Shown in pieces: positions 37,133 to 44,729 of a DNA stretch of 64,000 bases. Below the pieces are notes generated by a model. That model had not been told where the DNA came from, made no database searches, and was given only the letters and a program-made list of their open reading frames with translations. The stretch is from Candidatus Gastranaerophilales bacterium (GTDB lineage: Bacteria; Cyanobacteriota; Vampirovibrionia; Gastranaerophilales; Gastranaerophilaceae): NCBI GenBank assembly GCA_947587615.1, contig CANPYC010000001.1, positions 1 through 64,000 on the forward strand. The letters run 5' to 3'. Each line of letters opens with the position of its first letter. Positions within the stretch are counted from its first letter, which is position 1. The position numbers and the translations under genes are program-made.

Positions 37133-37705
37133 TTATTTCATATAATCCGCAGCATTAATCGGCTTTGTTTCCGATGCGTCAATTTGAAAAAATTCCTGTT
37201 TAGCTATTCCAATCATCCCTGCAATCATTGAAGAAGGGAATATTTCAACACGATTATTTAATTCTAAAACCGCAGAGTTGTAAAATCTTCTTGCTGCAGC
37301 AACATGTTCTTCAACTTCATTATAGGTTTGCATAGCTGAAACCATAGTAGCGTCCGACTTTAATTGAGGATAATTTTCAACAGCCACCATAATTTGTGAC
37401 ATTTTACTTCTGATTTCTTTATCAAGCTCAAACTTCTTAGCGGAATTTTCTATATTATCACCAAGATTGTTAGAGGCAGTTCTTAGTTTTGTAATTTCTT
37501 CCATTATACCTCTTTCATGCTCCATAAACTTATTTGCAATTTGTAAAATATTCGGAATAAGCTCGTATCTTTTCTTGAGCTGAACAGAAATCCCCGAATA
37601 AGCTTCTTTAGCTTTATTTTTAGATTTTATCAAAGCAACATACAAAGAATAGAAATAGCACAAAAATATAAATACTACAAAACATGAAGCTAAAATCGCA
37701 GTCAT
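37133..37705 (-). CDS. lemA: LemA family protein
   Basis: 190 residues from the ATG at 37705, chosen because GGAAGGGG lies just before it; TTG at 37726 would add seven residues. One N-terminal membrane segment (TAILASCFVVFIFLCYFYSL) leads to a helical bundle with KEAYSGISVQLKKRYELIPN and RFYNSAVLELNNRVEIFPS, the LemA signature. The family is widespread and its cellular role is unsettled. It heads an operon with a small gene and one or two DUF3137 genes. Confidence 0.92.
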   Translation of the reverse strand: MTAILASCFVVFIFLCYFYSLYVALIKSKNKAKEAYSGISVQLKKRYELIPNILQIANKFMEHERGIMEEITKLRTASNNLGDNIENSAKKFELDKEIRSKMSQIMVAVENYPQLKSDATMVSAMQTYNEVEEHVAAARRFYNSAVLELNNRVEIFPSSMIAGMIGIAKQEFFQIDASETKPINAADYMK

Positions 37706-37805
37706 AAAAACCCCTTCCAAGTACAACTATTTATTATTATGATATCATTTTTTTATGAATTTACTTCATACAATAATTGTATAGAAAGTATTTATTTTAT
37801 TATAA

Positions 37806-39344
37806 TTAATTGCCTGCTTTTTTCTCATCAAAAACTTTAATTAAATTGAATTTGTGACAATATTCAATCAAATCATCTTTAATTTCAGGCGCTAGGATAT
37901 AAAGAGCAATAATATTAGGTACGCACATTGCAATCATCATGGCATCCGTTATTTCAACAATTGATTTAACGTTCATAACAGAACCTATTACAATAAATAT
38001 GCAATAAATTAAATTAAACGTTAAGGCTCTTTTTTTACCTTCGCCGAATAAAAACGTCCATGCCTTTTGTCCATAGTACGCCCAAGAAATTAAAGTTGAA
38101 AGAGCGAATAATATTGCAATTAAAGATAAGATATAAGGGAAAAAGGGTATTACCGATTGAAATGCGTTTGAAGCAAGCTCAATTCCCGATATCTCCTTAC
38201 CTGCATGGGTACAAGCACCTGAAAAAACTATTGCAAATGAAGTAAATAAGCATAAAACTCCCGTTAAAAAGGTTTCTAATAAAGCAACAAAACCTTGAGA
38301 AACAGGTTCTTTTGTTTGAGCGGTAGCGTAAACTATTGCTGCCGCACCTGTTCCTGCTTCATTAGATTGAACGGAGCGCCTCAACCCTATTATTATTGTC
38401 CCAAAAACCCCGCCTGCAACGGCTGTCGGGTGAAAGGCTTCTCTTAAAATTAAAGCAAGAGCGCTCGGGATATTTACAATATTAGCTAGTATTACAATTA
38501 ATCCTGAAATAATATACATAGCGCACATTGTAGGTACTAAAACGGTTGTAATTTTTGCTATACTCTTAATTCCGCCAACAGTAACAAGACCGACAAGAAT
38601 TGCAACAAACAAACCGAAAATCCAGGCGCAACCGTGTAAAAAGCTATGCTCACCCCCTGTTATAAAAAGAATTTGATGAGTCGATTGGTTAATTTGTATC
38701 ATATTTCCGCCCGTAATACCACCGCCTATACAAAGCAGGGCGAATATTACAGACAAGGGTTGACCCAGCCATCTTAATTTTTTTCTTGTTAAACCATGGG
38801 CGATATAGTGCATTGGCCCGCCTGAAATCGAACCGTCTTCGTTAAATCTTCTATATTTAACAGCTAAAGTTGCTTCAACAAATTTAATCGACATCCCTAA
38901 AAGCGCACCTGCAAAAATCCAAAATGCAGCCCCCGGGCCTCCGATTGAAATTGATATTGCAACACCTGCGATACTTCCTATCCCGATTGTACCCGATAAA
39001 GCAGTTGCTAAAGCTTGCAGGGATGATACTTCACCGCTTCCCGAGTGATGGTGCATAGGTTTTATTATATTATCAATAGCATGCTTAAAGCCCCAAATAC
39101 ATATTCCTCTAAAGTATATTGTAAAGAATATTCCCGCAAATAAAATCCAAAAGATTATTAAAGGAACTTTTGTTCCAAAAAAGCTAATCGGAACAAAGAT
39201 AATTTTTGCAATAAAATCAGATATCGGTGCAATATTTTTATCAATAAAAGCGTCAACATTAAATGCAAATGCACTCTGTGTTAATAATTGCATTGATAAA
39301 AAAAGTGCAAATATAATACTCAAAAAACCTGATATCCTTTTCAT
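37806..39344 (-). CDS. AGCS-family alanine/glycine:cation symporter
   Basis: 512 residues with about eleven hydrophobic segments. GSGEVSSLQALATALSGTIG, GPGAAFWIFAGALLGM, and the sodium/amino-acid motif SNEAGTGAAAIVYATAQT identify the AGCS family. An N-terminal signal-like segment (MKRISGFLSIIFALFLSMQL) precedes the first conserved block. It likely imports alanine or glycine with sodium across the cytoplasmic membrane. Single gene, divergent from a secreted phosphoesterase-like gene. Confidence 0.93.
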   Translation of the reverse strand: MKRISGFLSIIFALFLSMQLLTQSAFAFNVDAFIDKNIAPISDFIAKIIFVPISFFGTKVPLIIFWILFAGIFFTIYFRGICIWGFKHAIDNIIKPMHHHSGSGEVSSLQALATALSGTIGIGSIAGVAISISIGGPGAAFWIFAGALLGMSIKFVEATLAVKYRRFNEDGSISGGPMHYIAHGLTRKKLRWLGQPLSVIFALLCIGGGITGGNMIQINQSTHQILFITGGEHSFLHGCAWIFGLFVAILVGLVTVGGIKSIAKITTVLVPTMCAMYIISGLIVILANIVNIPSALALILREAFHPTAVAGGVFGTIIIGLRRSVQSNEAGTGAAAIVYATAQTKEPVSQGFVALLETFLTGVLCLFTSFAIVFSGACTHAGKEISGIELASNAFQSVIPFFPYILSLIAILFALSTLISWAYYGQKAWTFLFGEGKKRALTFNLIYCIFIVIGSVMNVKSIVEITDAMMIAMCVPNIIALYILAPEIKDDLIEYCHKFNLIKVFDEKKAGN

Positions 39345-39492
39345 ACTTCAAACCCTTTCTTTTATACGGGGCAGAATTAATCTTAACAGGAATATTAAAA
39401 AATTACTATTTAAAATCCGAACATTTTAACATTTTGTAAATTAGTTACATTTTAAATTTATTTAAAAAAATTTTTATATTATTCTATAAACT

Positions 39493-40260
39493 ATGAAAAG
39501 GTTATTTTTAGTATTATGTTTCTTGGCTTTATTTTGTAGCGCCGCATTTGCTAAAGAGGTTAAATTTATTCATATAACGGATATTAACCTTAATACAAAT
39601 AATGCCTACAAGCTTCAAGAAACAATTAAAGAGATAAATTCTTATCCTGATATTGATTTTGTTGTTTTTGGCGGGAATAACATCTCAAAAACAAATATAG
39701 ATAATCTTAATACTTTTTTATATCTCCTTAAAAAAGTTAAGAAAAAATCAATTGTTTTATTGGGCTCATCCGACGTTTTAGCAAGCAGCGGAATTGATAA
39801 GAAATATTACTTAAAAAGAGTTAAAAGAGCGCTATTTTTGCGCCACAGCTCAAAAACAAACTATGTATTTGAAAAAAACGATATAATTTTTGTTGTAATG
39901 GATGGAGTTAAGCAATATTTTCAATCATCCAACGGCTACTACAATAAAAATGAGCTGAATTGGCTTGATAAAACCTTAACTAAATATGAAGGTAAAAATG
40001 TTGTAATTTTGCAGCATTTCCCAATTACTCAAACAAATTCAAATTGGATTCAAACAGCTAAGGTTGAAAATTATCTTGAGGTTTTATCAAAGCATAATAA
40101 TGTAAAAGTAATAGTTTCAGGGCATTACGGACAAAACGCTCAAAGCGATATAAATAATATAAAAAATATAATTACGCAAAGTTACTCAAAAGAAGGCGCT
40201 TATAATATTATCCAGCTTGATTTTGATGATAACTTTATAGGGACATATCTTGTAAAATAA
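39493..40260 (+). CDS. Secreted calcineurin-like phosphoesterase, degenerate
   Basis: 255 residues. Signal peptide MKRLFLVLCFLALFCSAAFA with cleavage after AFA. The metallophosphoesterase layout is traceable but metal ligands are eroded: FIHITDIN replaces DxH with only the first Asp kept, FGGNN replaces GD, LGSSDV replaces GNHD, while LQHFP and SGHYGQ keep two His positions. It is probably catalytically weak or inactive, or uses a reduced metal site. Envelope or extracellular location. It ends just before a convergent GT2 gene. Confidence 0.72.
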   Translation: MKRLFLVLCFLALFCSAAFAKEVKFIHITDINLNTNNAYKLQETIKEINSYPDIDFVVFGGNNISKTNIDNLNTFLYLLKKVKKKSIVLLGSSDVLASSGIDKKYYLKRVKRALFLRHSSKTNYVFEKNDIIFVVMDGVKQYFQSSNGYYNKNELNWLDKTLTKYEGKNVVILQHFPITQTNSNWIQTAKVENYLEVLSKHNNVKVIVSGHYGQNAQSDINNIKNIITQSYSKEGAYNIIQLDFDDNFIGTYLVK

Positions 40261-40273
40261 CCCTTATATTTAA

Positions 40274-41215
40274 TTATTTTCCATACTTTTCAATCTTGAT
40301 TTCATACTCAATTCCTTCTAAAAGCTTTCTGTTGATTGAGAATAAATCCCCTATAATTGCGCAAAGAAAACAAAAGAAGGATAAAATTAAAATAATTGCA
40401 CAAAGAATTAGAGATTGGATATGCCCAAAACCGTTATGATTAAAATAAAAATACAAAAACCTAAAACCTATCAATAAACCTATAAGCAATAGGCAAAAAG
40501 CGCTAATTAGAAAAAATTTTGCAGGTTTATAAATTATAAAAAATCTTAGAATTGTTTTTGCCTGTTTAAAAATATATTCAAAATTATTTTTAAATAATTT
40601 TGATTTTCTTTTTTTCTGTTCATTTACTTCAATATCAATGTTTTCAACGATTAATTTTTTTTCTCTTAATTGAATAATACTCTCAATTGTATAACTGAAT
40701 GAATTAAAAATATTTAAATTTAACAAAGCTTCTCGATTGTACGCTCGAAAACCGCTCGGGGCATCTTTAACGTCCGTATCCGTAATTGTTCTTACGACAA
40801 AAGAGCCGAAGTATTGCATTATTTTTTTAAAAAGAGAAAATGTTTTGATTTTTTTAATATCCCTTGCCCCGATAACAACATCCGCTTTATTTAACAATAT
40901 CGGCTGAATTAATTTTTCAATATCGCTTGCTTTATATTGGTTATCTCCGTCTAAATTAACAAGAATATCTGCCTTGTTTAAAAGCGCATATTTAACTCCC
41001 GAATTAAAAGCATTGGATAGTCCTTTATTTTTCTTAATTTTAATTAAATCAACTCCAAATTCAAGCGCTATATTTGATGTTTTATCACTTGAGCCATCAT
41101 CTATAACAACAACTTTAATTATATCAACTCCCCTAACAGATGCGGGAATTGATTTTAAAACCTCTGAAATACACTCTCCTTCATTAAAACAAGGGATTTG
41201 AACAACCAATTTCAT
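40274..41215 (-). CDS. GT2 glycosyltransferase with C-terminal membrane segments
   Basis: 313 residues. VVQIPCFNEGECISEVL, VIDDGSSDKTS, KNKGLSNAFNSGV and VNLDGDNQYKASD (metal-binding DxD region) define the GT2 domain; VKDAPSGFRAYNREA near 155 supports a polyprenyl-phosphate-type acceptor. Two hydrophobic segments lie at about 225-250 and 263-290. It probably attaches a sugar to an undecaprenyl carrier or works in surface glycan synthesis. No ribosome site is obvious before the ATG. Confidence 0.87.
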   Translation of the reverse strand: MKLVVQIPCFNEGECISEVLKSIPASVRGVDIIKVVVIDDGSSDKTSNIALEFGVDLIKIKKNKGLSNAFNSGVKYALLNKADILVNLDGDNQYKASDIEKLIQPILLNKADVVIGARDIKKIKTFSLFKKIMQYFGSFVVRTITDTDVKDAPSGFRAYNREALLNLNIFNSFSYTIESIIQLREKKLIVENIDIEVNEQKKRKSKLFKNNFEYIFKQAKTILRFFIIYKPAKFFLISAFCLLLIGLLIGFRFLYFYFNHNGFGHIQSLILCAIILILSFFCFLCAIIGDLFSINRKLLEGIEYEIKIEKYGK

Positions 41216-41381
41216 ATCAGTTATTATACAACAAACGAATGAAATTTAAAAAATTTTGTTTAAGAAAAATTTTTGGTGGTACGATTACTAAAGCGTAAAT
41301 AAAGCAAACTCAAACAAAGCAAATATAAATAAAGTAAACAATATACACACCATATAACTTTATTGTCATCCTTATTAGAGC

Positions 41382-41411
41382 CTATTGTATTAAATACAAT
41401 AGCTTTTTTTT
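41382..41411 (+). terminator. Orphan intrinsic terminator upstream of the repeat cluster
   Basis: CTATTGTAT (41382-41390) pairs with ATACAATAG (41394-41402) around TAA, followed by CTTTTTTTT. The neighbouring gene upstream is on the other strand, so on the plus strand this would end only an unrecognised transcript. Confidence 0.75.
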
Positions 41412-41531
41412 GACAAAAAATATTATTTTTGCGTTTTTTAAATATGCTAAAGAAAATGTATAAATTTTAAAAATCAAAAGCATACAAATAATCTAACTTT
41501 TAGCGCAAATTAAAATATTCAGCCCCACCTT

Positions 41532-41565
41532 TTACAAGGCTCTTTTTAACTTAACAGCCTTGTAA
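41532..41565 (+). promoter_or_regulatory. Hairpin in the leader of the first repeat gene
   Basis: TTACAAGGCT (41532-41541) and AGCCTTGTAA (41556-41565) form a perfect 10-bp stem with a 14-base loop, 45 bases before the ATG at 41611. No T-run follows, so it may be an RNA structure or an operator controlling the repeat genes. Confidence 0.6.
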
Positions 41566-41610
41566 TAATACATAAAACAACAAAAGATAAGGAAAATTAT
41601 AAAACAAACT

Positions 41611-42702
41611 ATGAAAATAAATAATATCAATAATTTTGCTAATTACAACAATTACAATATTCAAAATAAAACCCCCGATTTACAACAATCAAACCCAAAC
41701 AACAAACAGTATCAACTTTTAGCAAACCGGGGCTTCTTTTCGTCAATAAAACTAAGTTTTGCAAGGTATAAAATGCCTGTTTATGTAATAAACGAAAATC
41801 GTGAATGTAAAAAATTCGCTTCACAAAAAGAAGCAGCAGACTATATCGGTTGTGATTTTACAAGCATTTCACAAGTATTAAGAGGACATAATAAAACAAT
41901 AAAAGGTTATGCGGTTTTAAAGGCAGATGAAGTCGAAAAAACGGATGAAAATAACAGTACAATTATAGATGAAGAAAAAATAGAAAATGTTATAAAAAGC
42001 ATAAAAAGAAGTGTTTATGTAATTCAAAAAAACGGTGAGTACAGAAAATTTGACACACCCAAACAAGCAGCAGCCTACTTAGGCTGCGGCACGGGAAGCA
42101 TAAAAAAAGCGGTTGATTACCCGCACTATTTAATAAAAGGCTCTGCTGTTATCAACTCGGATGAAGTTGAAAAAACGGATAAAAACAATCAAACCGTTGT
42201 TGATAGAAAAAAAATAAAAACAATTGCAAAAAATATAGATAACAGCGTCTATGTTTTTGACAGACACGGAAGATATAAAAAATTTGCTTCAAGAAGCGAA
42301 GCAGCGCAATTTATAGGCTGTAAAAGAAATGCACTGAATCAAATTTTAAGTTCAAGAACAAAAAGCATAAAAGGATATGGAATAATAAGAGCCGTTGATA
42401 TTGAAATTGACGACGAAAACAATACAACTAAAATTGATTTAGAAAAATTAAAAGCCCTTGCAAGAGATATAAACAGGGCTCTATACATAATTAAAGACGG
42501 AAAATATCAAAGATTTGACTCACAAACGCAAGCTGCTAAAAACCATGTACTTAGCGAATCAAGTATTTCAAATTTATTAAACGGAAAAGTTAAAACCGTT
42601 TTAGGTTATAGGGCTGTAAGAGCAAAGGACGTTGAATTTTTGGATGAAGAAGGCAGAGTTGTTTTGGATGATAAAAAGTTTAAAGAAATTTTAGAGAGTT
42701 AG
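41611..42702 (+). CDS. NUMOD1-like tandem-repeat protein A (4 modules)
   Basis: 363 residues. An Asn/Gln-rich leader (1-54, ending FSSIKLSFARYK) is followed by four modules at 55-133, 134-211, 212-289 and 290-363. Each reads (V/I)Y(V/I)I-(D/N)-x-x-G-x-YKKF-x-S-xx-EAA-xx-(I/L)GC, then a variable stretch, then I-xx-VL-xG, KTIKGY-x-(V/I)-(I/L)-(K/R)A-x-(D/E)-(V/I)E and a linker helix (D-xx-KI-xxI). The front half matches the NUMOD1/IENR1 helix-turn-helix found beside GIY-YIG and HNH homing nucleases, but no nuclease domain is present. Likely DNA binding by inference. B starts three bases after its stop. Confidence 0.8.
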   Translation: MKINNINNFANYNNYNIQNKTPDLQQSNPNNKQYQLLANRGFFSSIKLSFARYKMPVYVINENRECKKFASQKEAADYIGCDFTSISQVLRGHNKTIKGYAVLKADEVEKTDENNSTIIDEEKIENVIKSIKRSVYVIQKNGEYRKFDTPKQAAAYLGCGTGSIKKAVDYPHYLIKGSAVINSDEVEKTDKNNQTVVDRKKIKTIAKNIDNSVYVFDRHGRYKKFASRSEAAQFIGCKRNALNQILSSRTKSIKGYGIIRAVDIEIDDENNTTKIDLEKLKALARDINRALYIIKDGKYQRFDSQTQAAKNHVLSESSISNLLNGKVKTVLGYRAVRAKDVEFLDEEGRVVLDDKKFKEILES

Positions 42703-42705
42703 ACA

Positions 42706-43542
42706 ATGAAAATAAACGGCATTATTAACAATTTTATAAGATATAACAATCCATCCAAACAAAAAACAATTAAAACAAATAACAATAAAAATTCAAAAGA
42801 ATTAATAAATTTTACAAGAAACAAAATCCCTGTTTATGTTATTGATAAAAACGGAGATTATAAAAGATATAATTCCGAAACCGAAGCAGCAGCCGCAATT
42901 GGAGTAACAATGAATTCTGTTTCATCGGTACTTAGCTATAAGTCGATAAAAACAAAAGGTTTTAGTATAGAAAAAGCAACAAAACTTGAAAAGAAAAATA
43001 AAGACGGTTCAATTACTCTTGATACAAATAAAATAAAAGAAATTGCAAAAAATATTAACGATAGTATTTATGTTGTTGATAAAAAAGGGAATTATAAAAA
43101 ATTTTCTTCAAGAAAAGAGGCGATGGAGGCTATCGGTTGCAGTTATGGCGCCATTACCCATATATTAAGAGGAAACTATGGTGCAAAAACAATAAAAGGT
43201 TATAGCGTTATTGAAGCAAGAGAGCTTGAAACTAAAGATAAAAAAGGCAATATAACAGTTAATAAAGAAAAAATTAAAGAACTTATTAAAAACCTGAACA
43301 AAGGTTATTATACAATAGCTCCGGATGGAAAATATCAAAAATATTCTTCTCAAGTTGAATTGGCACAAAGCTTTGGAGTTAATCAAAGTCTTGTTTGTCA
43401 AGTTTTAAACGGCAGAATTAAAACCCTAAAAGGTTATAGAATAATAAGAGCATCTGACATTGAAACTTTTGATAAAAATAACAATCTTATTATAGACAAT
43501 AAAAAACTGAATAAAATTCTAAAAATAACCTATAAAGGATAA
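42706..43542 (+). CDS. NUMOD1-like tandem-repeat protein B (3 modules)
   Basis: 278 residues. A basic, Asn-rich leader (1-40, with ELINFTRNK) precedes modules at 41-119, 120-199 and 200-278. Module 2 is closest to consensus (YVVDKKGNYKKFSSRKEA, IGCSYGAITHIL, KTIKGYSVIEA). The variable four residues after the I-G-C/V are TMNS, SYGA and NQSL. The ATG comes three bases after the stop of A with no ribosome site, so translation is probably coupled. No catalytic motif. Probable DNA binder by analogy with NUMOD1; function otherwise unknown. Confidence 0.78.
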   Translation: MKINGIINNFIRYNNPSKQKTIKTNNNKNSKELINFTRNKIPVYVIDKNGDYKRYNSETEAAAAIGVTMNSVSSVLSYKSIKTKGFSIEKATKLEKKNKDGSITLDTNKIKEIAKNINDSIYVVDKKGNYKKFSSRKEAMEAIGCSYGAITHILRGNYGAKTIKGYSVIEARELETKDKKGNITVNKEKIKELIKNLNKGYYTIAPDGKYQKYSSQVELAQSFGVNQSLVCQVLNGRIKTLKGYRIIRASDIETFDKNNNLIIDNKKLNKILKITYKG

Positions 43543-43546
43543 AGGA

Positions 43547-44680
43547 ATGAATATACAAAATATTTTTAATTTATACAACTGCAACAGATATTCTAATAAA
43601 TTTCAACTTAATTTCAAAAGATTAAAAAAACCCGTCTATGTTATTGATGAAAACGAGGATTATAAAAAATTTAACTCTGAAGCGGAAGCTGCGCAATATA
43701 TGAATGTTTATGCGTCATATTTCAGCACATTACTAAGCGGACAAAGAAGAACATTAAAAAATTATGCTTTTGCAAAAGCCTCGGAAGTTGAAAAATATGA
43801 CAAAAATTCTACACCGGTTGTTGATAAAAAACAAATTAAAGAATTTGCAAATTTAATAAAAAAGAAAAATTCAAAAGCTCAATCATCTCTAAACGAAAGT
43901 GCCACAAAAGAAACAACGCCAAATCACGCAACAGGGCAAAATTCAACCCCGCAGGGAATTTATGCAATAAAATCAAACGGACAATACCAAAAATTTGCTT
44001 CAGTGGAAGAAATTGAAAAAATTTTAGGTTTCAAAAAAGAATCCGTTAATTTAGTTTTGTATAAGGATTTAAAAGCAATATTTGATTACACTTTCACAAG
44101 AGCAAGCGAGGTTGAAACAGAAAACAAAGAAGGTAAATTTTTAGCTGACGAAGTAAAAATTGATAACTTTGCTCAATCAACTTTTAGTAAAAATATTTAT
44201 ATTATTGATAAAAAAGGAAATTATAAAAAATTTGACTCACAAGCAGACGCAGCAAAATTTTTAGATTGCTCAAGAGAAATGGTTAGAAGAGCACTGCATA
44301 ACAAAGTAAGAGCAAAAGGCTATTTAGTTGTTAAGGCAAGCGATGTAGAAACTAAGCTTGTAAATAGCGGGAAAGTTGTTGACAGAACAAAAATTACAAA
44401 AATATTAAGAGATAATATTTTAAAAGAACTGAATAAAAATTATTATATTATTTATAAAAACGGAAAATATGAAAAGTTTACTTCGCAAGCACAAATGGCA
44501 GCTGCTCTAAATTGTTCTCAGACCCGTGTTTTTGCGCTCATTAACAAAGGAGGGATTAGCAAACAAAAAGAATTTGCCATTCTAAAAGCTTCAGAAATAG
44601 AACGTATCAAAGAAAACTATGAAACAGAAATTGATAAAAAGGCTATTGAAAACATTATAAAAATCTTACAGAAAAATTAA
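43547..44680 (+). CDS. NUMOD1-like tandem-repeat protein C (4 modules)
   Basis: 377 residues. A short leader (1-28, with FQLNFKRLKK) precedes modules at 29-106, 137-215, 216-297 and 298-377. A 30-residue Ser/Thr/Asn-rich linker separates modules 1 and 2 (107-136), the only such insertion in the set. Variable residues at the presumed recognition position are YASY, KKES, SREM and SQTR. AAAGGA, overlapping the stop of B, serves as ribosome site; the gene starts four bases after B. A, B and C form one operon. Confidence 0.78.
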   Translation: MNIQNIFNLYNCNRYSNKFQLNFKRLKKPVYVIDENEDYKKFNSEAEAAQYMNVYASYFSTLLSGQRRTLKNYAFAKASEVEKYDKNSTPVVDKKQIKEFANLIKKKNSKAQSSLNESATKETTPNHATGQNSTPQGIYAIKSNGQYQKFASVEEIEKILGFKKESVNLVLYKDLKAIFDYTFTRASEVETENKEGKFLADEVKIDNFAQSTFSKNIYIIDKKGNYKKFDSQADAAKFLDCSREMVRRALHNKVRAKGYLVVKASDVETKLVNSGKVVDRTKITKILRDNILKELNKNYYIIYKNGKYEKFTSQAQMAAALNCSQTRVFALINKGGISKQKEFAILKASEIERIKENYETEIDKKAIENIIKILQKN

Positions 44681-44729
44681 ATTCAAAAAATCTTATGATA
44701 AATTTTTATTTCAGGAGCTTTTTAAAAAT

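Larger units (their letters stand above)
41216..41610. other. Leader region of the NUMOD1-repeat cluster
   Basis: 395 bp without a gene. It contains a terminator-like hairpin with eight T (41382-41411) preceded by no plus-strand gene, and a perfect 10-bp hairpin (41532-41565) 45 bases before the first repeat gene. A small RNA ending at the first hairpin, or transcript attenuation of the repeat genes, is possible. Confidence 0.55.
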
